A DNA stretch of 7,110 nt from JAAFIP01 sp031431335 (GTDB lineage Bacteria > Pseudomonadota > Gammaproteobacteria > Burkholderiales > Burkholderiaceae_C): assembly GCA_031431335.1 (NCBI GenBank), contig JANPDG010000208.1, forward strand, positions 1 to 7,110. Reading direction: 5' to 3'. Within the stretch, counting starts at the first letter, position 1. Each line of letters begins with the position of its first letter. A program made the translations under genes and the position numbers. Positions 3,580 to 7,110 of the stretch are shown in pieces. The notes under the pieces were generated by a model. It ran no database searches, was not told the origin of the DNA, and saw nothing but the letters and a program-made list of their open reading frames with translations.

Positions 3580-6500
3580 TCAACTCAAATGCTTACCAAT
3601 CAACCCCGCAATCTCAAACATCGTGACTTGCGGTTTGCCGAATACGGCTTCTAGTTTGGGGTCGGCGTTGATGGTGCGTTTGTCTTTGGCGTCTTGCAGG
3701 TTGTTGGCTTTGATGTAGTCCCACAGTTTTTTGGTCACTTCGCCGCGCCCATACAGGCCGCCTCCGATAACGGCGGCCATGGCGGGGCTGGGTTTTAGGG
3801 TGCCTGCGCGGGGGGCTTTGGGTTCGGTGGACTTGGTTGCAGCTTTTTTAGCGGCGGGTGTCTTTTTGGCGGCTACTTTCTTGGTGGCGGGTGTTTTAGC
3901 TGCGGGTGTTTTAGCCCCGGCTTTTTTCGCTGCAGCGCCTCGGCCTGCTGGCTTGGCAGCGCCAGAAGCGCCAGCTGCAGTTTTGCGCGGTGGGAATTTG
4001 CTGGCTTCAAAGGCAAAGCCTACCTTGCCTTCTTCTTTGTTCCACTCTAAAAACGCCTTGAAACTGCGGCGCGTGCGCATGCTGACAAACTTGTCTAGCA
4101 AGTCGGTTTTGCCGGTCTCTAGCAGCTTGGTCATTTGCTCGCGCTCAATCGGCTGCTGCAAGATGACTTGGCCGCTTTTAAAGGTGCAGCTGGGTTTAGG
4201 CTGCGCGTCAGTGGGCACTGATTTTTCGCACACATAGCTTTTGCCAAACTCTTTAACCGGGCTGCCGCAGATCAAGCAGTTGCCCAACGACTCTTTGCCT
4301 GACAGGTCGACAATTTCGCCGGTCTCGGCGGCTTTGGCGTCTTCACCAAAGTCAAATTCCAGTTTCCAGTTTTTCTCTTCTTCGTTGTATTTGAGCGCAA
4401 TTTCGGCCACAAAAGGCCAGCCTGCTTTGGAGCGAAATCCTTCCAGCGGGCCGATTTTTTTGTCGCGAATAAAACCTTCGACCTCGGTGGGTTCAAAGGT
4501 GCGGCCTGCGGGCGATTTGCCAAAGCTAAAGCCGCAGCCTTCACCTGCAACAGCCGCGCCCGCTTTGCCGGTGCAGGTATAGCGGCGGTAGTTTTCTTTC
4601 ACAACGCCGCCGCAGTTGGGGCAGGGCACAGCCAGGGTGGCGTAGTCGCCTGGGATGGTGTCGCGGTCGTATTCTTTGGCTTTTTTGACGATCTTTTCCG
4701 TCATGGCGTTGATCTCGGCCATAAACGCTTCGCGGCTCAACTGGCCTTGTTCCATCAGCTTGAGCTTGTGCTCCCACTCGCCCGTTAGCGCGGGTTTGGA
4801 CAGCTCTTCCACGCCCAGGCCGCGCAGCAGCGTCATTAGCTGAAACGCTTTGGCCGTGGGGATCAGCTCGCGGCCTTCGCGCAAGATGTATTTTTCGTTG
4901 AGCAAGCCTTCAATCGTGGCGGCGCGCGTGGCGGGCGTGCCCAAGCCTTTTTCTTGCATGGCTTCGCGCATTTCGTCGTCGTCTACCAGCTTGCCTGCGC
5001 CTTCCATGGCGCCTAGCAAGGTGGCCTCGCTGTAGCGTGCGGGTGGGCGGGTTTTGAGCGCCTTGGACTCCACCGTGTCGTTCTTGACTATTTCGCCGGG
5101 TTTAACAGCGACCAGTATCTTGCTGCCCGCATCACCGTCCTTGCCCTCTTTTTTCTCTACTTCGTCGTCAGCTTCTTTGCCATAAATAGCCAACCAACCC
5201 GGCTTGACCAGCACCTTGCCTTCGGTTTTAAAGTTATGCCCGACCGCCGTGGTGATACGGGTCGTCACTTGGTATTCAGCACTTGGGAAAAACACCGCCA
5301 TAAAGCGGCGCACCACCAATGTGTAGAGCTTAAATTCAGCTTCCGACAAGTTGCTGGGCGACTGCAGTGTGGGGATGATGGCAAAGTGGTCAGACACTTT
5401 GGTGTTGTCAAAAATGCGTTTGGACGGCTTGATGTAGTTGTTGTTCAGCGCGGTCAGGGCATGCGGCTCTAGGTGCTTGTGGCCACCGTCAGAGATCATT
5501 TCAAAGGTCTTCACCACCACAGGCAAATAGTCCTCAGGTAGCGCACGCGAGTCGGTACGCGGGTAGGTTAGCGCTTTGTGGCGCTCGTACAGGCTTTGTG
5601 CCAGTTGCAGCGTGGTTTTGGCGCTAAAGCCAAACTTGCCGTTGGCCTCGCGCTGCAGGCTGGTTAGGTCAAACAACTGCGGTGAGGCTTGGGTGGTGGG
5701 TTTGCTTTCTTCGCTGACCGTGGCGGTTTTGTTTTTAACCGCGTCGACAATGCTTTGTGCATCACGTTCGTTCCACAAGCGGTCAGCTCTCAGCTCGGAA
5801 GCACTGGGTCCCTCCCCAGTACCAGCGCCCTCGCCCTTTTTCCACTTAGGGTCAAACCACTTGGCCGGGTACTCGCCCGCTTCGCTTTGAAAGACCGCAT
5901 GAATCTCCCAGTAGTCGCGAAAGATGTGTTTGCGGATTTGCTCTTCGCGCTCCACCATGATGGCCAGGGTGGGCGTTTGCACGCGGCCCACGGTGGTTAA
6001 AAAGAAGCCGCCGTCGCGCGAGTTAAACGCCGTCATGGCGCGGGTGCCGTTGATGCCGACCAGCCAGTCGGCCTCCGAGCGGCTGCGTGCGGCATGGGCC
6101 AGCGGCATCATTTGTTTGTCGCTGCGCAGGTTGTCAAAACCGTCGCGAATAGCTTGCGGTGTCATGCTTTGCAGCCACAGGCGGGTGACGGGTTTGCCAA
6201 GTGGTGCTTTGCCACCTGCATACTGCTCAATCAACCTGAAGATCAGCTCACCCTCGCGGCCTGCGTCGCAGGCGTTGACGATCGCGTTCACGTCTTTGCG
6301 TTTGGCCAGCTTGACCACGGCATTGAGCCGGGTTTTGGTTTTGTCGACGGGTTTGAGGTCAAAGTACGGCGGAATGACGGGCAAATTGGCAAAGCTCCAC
6401 TTGCCGCGTTTGACGTCAAACTCCTCGGGCGCTTGGATTTCGACCAAGTGGCCCACGGCAGAGCTGACCACAAACGTGTCGCTCTCAAAGTATTCGTCGT

Positions 6501-6588
6501 GCTTTTCAAACTTGCCCACGGTGGGCGTCAGCGCCCGCACGATGTCTTGGGCCACAGAGGGTTTTTCGGCAATCACTAAAGTTTTCAT
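3580..6588 (-). CDS. topB: DNA topoisomerase III with zinc fingers, H1-like tail and SWIB domain
   Basis: The 1002-aa product is a type IA topoisomerase that passes single DNA strands through an enzyme-bound transient break, relaxing negative supercoils and decatenating replication intermediates. The Toprim domain starts at residue 1 (MKTLVIAEKPSVAQDIV, Glu8) and carries the metal-binding ACDAGREGELIF (about 106-117). The catalytic tyrosine is Y342 in LTYPRTDS; GRVQTPTLAI (about 201-210) and KGLGTPATRA (about 547-556) are further family motifs. After the core come two zinc repeats: C656/C659/C672/C685 and C771/C774/C787/C801. Then a low-complexity Lys/Ala/Pro/Thr tail (about 868-928, e.g. KKVAAKKTPAAKKAATK) resembles histone H1 tails, and a SWIB/MDM2-like domain ends the protein (about 930-1002: LKPSPAMAAVIG to FEIAGLIGKHLS). 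E. coli TopB is about 650 aa, so the extra length is the added C-terminus. The start ATG 6586-6588 has GAGA 8-9 bp upstream and begins the canonical Toprim strand. Confidence 0.95.
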   Translation of the reverse strand: MKTLVIAEKPSVAQDIVRALTPTVGKFEKHDEYFESDTFVVSSAVGHLVEIQAPEEFDVKRGKWSFANLPVIPPYFDLKPVDKTKTRLNAVVKLAKRKDVNAIVNACDAGREGELIFRLIEQYAGGKAPLGKPVTRLWLQSMTPQAIRDGFDNLRSDKQMMPLAHAARSRSEADWLVGINGTRAMTAFNSRDGGFFLTTVGRVQTPTLAIMVEREEQIRKHIFRDYWEIHAVFQSEAGEYPAKWFDPKWKKGEGAGTGEGPSASELRADRLWNERDAQSIVDAVKNKTATVSEESKPTTQASPQLFDLTSLQREANGKFGFSAKTTLQLAQSLYERHKALTYPRTDSRALPEDYLPVVVKTFEMISDGGHKHLEPHALTALNNNYIKPSKRIFDNTKVSDHFAIIPTLQSPSNLSEAEFKLYTLVVRRFMAVFFPSAEYQVTTRITTAVGHNFKTEGKVLVKPGWLAIYGKEADDEVEKKEGKDGDAGSKILVAVKPGEIVKNDTVESKALKTRPPARYSEATLLGAMEGAGKLVDDDEMREAMQEKGLGTPATRAATIEGLLNEKYILREGRELIPTAKAFQLMTLLRGLGVEELSKPALTGEWEHKLKLMEQGQLSREAFMAEINAMTEKIVKKAKEYDRDTIPGDYATLAVPCPNCGGVVKENYRRYTCTGKAGAAVAGEGCGFSFGKSPAGRTFEPTEVEGFIRDKKIGPLEGFRSKAGWPFVAEIALKYNEEEKNWKLEFDFGEDAKAAETGEIVDLSGKESLGNCLICGSPVKEFGKSYVCEKSVPTDAQPKPSCTFKSGQVILQQPIEREQMTKLLETGKTDLLDKFVSMRTRRSFKAFLEWNKEEGKVGFAFEASKFPPRKTAAGASGAAKPAGRGAAAKKAGAKTPAAKTPATKKVAAKKTPAAKKAATKSTEPKAPRAGTLKPSPAMAAVIGGGLYGRGEVTKKLWDYIKANNLQDAKDKRTINADPKLEAVFGKPQVTMFEIAGLIGKHLS

Positions 6589-6622
6589 ATTGGCATTCTC
6601 ACACTAATTACGTAGCACCCAC

Positions 6623-6628
6623 TACAAT
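6623..6628 (+). promoter_or_regulatory. Possible -10 element (TACAAT) for the SET gene
   Basis: TACAAT in CTACAATGC is a good sigma70-type -10 hexamer, lying about 90 bp upstream of the SET ATG. No good -35 is seen at 16-18 bp spacing. If used, the transcript would carry the alternating purine-pyrimidine tract in its 5' leader. Confidence 0.3.
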
Positions 6629-6636
6629 GCAGGTCT

Positions 6637-6689
6637 CGCGCACGCACATGCGCGCACTCGCGCAGGCGCACACGCACATGCACGCGCGC
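6637..6689. repeat. Alternating purine-pyrimidine tract (Z-DNA-prone) between divergent genes
   Basis: Two runs of strict alternation, 6637-6657 (21 nt, CG/CA/TG steps) and 6666-6689 (24 nt), are separated by a short interruption. The two runs are related (both contain CGCACATGC-type blocks), so the tract may have grown by local duplication. Such CG/CA-rich alternation can flip to left-handed Z-DNA under negative supercoiling, which would be notable directly upstream of a topoisomerase gene. That role is inference. Confidence 0.7.
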
Positions 6690-6720
6690 CCATGATTCAC
6701 CATACCAAATTTTTCGGGCT

Positions 6721-7110
6721 ATGCCAAAAAATCTTCTCGGCGCTGTAAAAGCCAAAAAAAATAAAACCGCTTTTAAAGCCTTGCGCAGCGCCAAAGACCT
6801 AGGCAAACAGTCTACCGACAAAGCCATTAACAAGTTGCTTAAAAAAGCTGACAAGCTCGCCAAACGCAAAGCCAAACTCGATGCGCTGGTGTTGCCGGGC
6901 AAATTCATCAAAACCCGTAAATCCGGCGTGCATGGTAATGGCATGTTTGCCATTGCACCCGTGGCCGAAGGCCAGCATTTGATCGAGTACATCGGCGAGC
7001 GCATCGACTGGAAAGAGGCCCTGCGCCGCCACCCGCACGACCCCGCGCAGCCCAACCATACGTTTTATTTCTCACTCGAGGGCGGCGACTGCCTAGACGC
7101 CAATGTGGGC
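6721..7110 (+). CDS. SET-domain protein, N-terminal part (3' truncated by window)
   Basis: Open from ATG 6721 to the window end, 130 codons. Residues 1-57 form a Lys/Ala-rich basic segment (MPKNLLGAVKAKKNKTAFKA, later KKADKLAKRKAKLD), probably helical and nucleic-acid or protein binding. A SET domain starts near residue 61: KSGVHGNGMFAIAPVAEG carries the S-x-x-H-G-x-G motif for S-adenosylmethionine binding, IEYIGERID (88-96) is the second typical strand, and FYFSLEGGDCLDANVG (115-130) leads into the region where N-H-S-C should follow. That motif and the C-terminal tyrosine lie outside the window, so catalytic competence cannot be judged. The family transfers methyl groups to protein lysines. 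The start is supported by a weak SD (CGGG, spacing short). It is divergent from the topB-SWIB gene with 132 bp between starts. Confidence 0.85.
   Translation, partial: MPKNLLGAVKAKKNKTAFKALRSAKDLGKQSTDKAINKLLKKADKLAKRKAKLDALVLPGKFIKTRKSGVHGNGMFAIAPVAEGQHLIEYIGERIDWKEALRRHPHDPAQPNHTFYFSLEGGDCLDANVG

Noticed and set aside
5924..6607. Long + strand ORFs (104-227 codons) opposite topB
   Set aside because: These are antisense shadows of the topB core, whose motifs and catalytic tyrosine are intact on the - strand.
6585..7055. 156- and 86-codon - strand ORFs opposite the SET gene
   Set aside because: The + frame encodes a clear SET domain with its glycine-rich and EYIGE motifs; the reverse ORFs are shadows.

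Overview
The window looks like a betaproteobacterial chromosome, most likely Burkholderiales/Comamonadaceae. This is judged from protein style (MnmE tail, SWIB-extended TopB, SET protein), moderate-to-high GC in genes and AT-rich hairpin-bearing intergenic repeats. No rRNA or marker gene is present to confirm it.

Layout: (1) 1-225, the 3' end of mnmE on +. (2) 226-972, about 750 bp without a convincing gene, holding a long GC-rich inverted repeat, two copies of a dispersed repeat end in opposite orientation, and a duplicated hairpin/palindrome motif. (3) 973-1644, an uncharacterised 223-aa protein on +, followed by an ATGA-overlapping small ORF interrupted by a TGA (1641-1889). (4) about 2033-2480, repeat element B. 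(5) 2510-2908, a GFA-family zinc protein on -. (6) about 3121-3569, repeat element C, a diverged duplicate of B. (7) 3580-6588, a 1002-aa DNA topoisomerase III on - with zinc-finger repeats, a histone-H1-like Lys/Ala/Pro tail and a C-terminal SWIB domain. (8) 6589-6720, a divergent intergenic region with two alternating purine-pyrimidine runs. (9) 6721-7110, the start of a SET-domain protein on +, cut by the window end.

Two themes stand out. First, the stretch between mnmE and topB looks like an accessory island. Two unrelated small genes alternate with related non-coding modules carrying six copies of a 31-bp core, and in elements B and C these cores form terminal inverted repeats. The modules may be non-autonomous mobile elements or a recombination platform; no transposase or integrase is visible. 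Second, the right side pairs two proteins with chromatin-like domains: a topoisomerase fused to an H1-like tail and SWIB, divergently adjacent to a SET methyltransferase with its own Lys-rich N-terminus. A functional link (methylation of Lys-rich DNA-binding tails) is an inference, not something the sequence proves.
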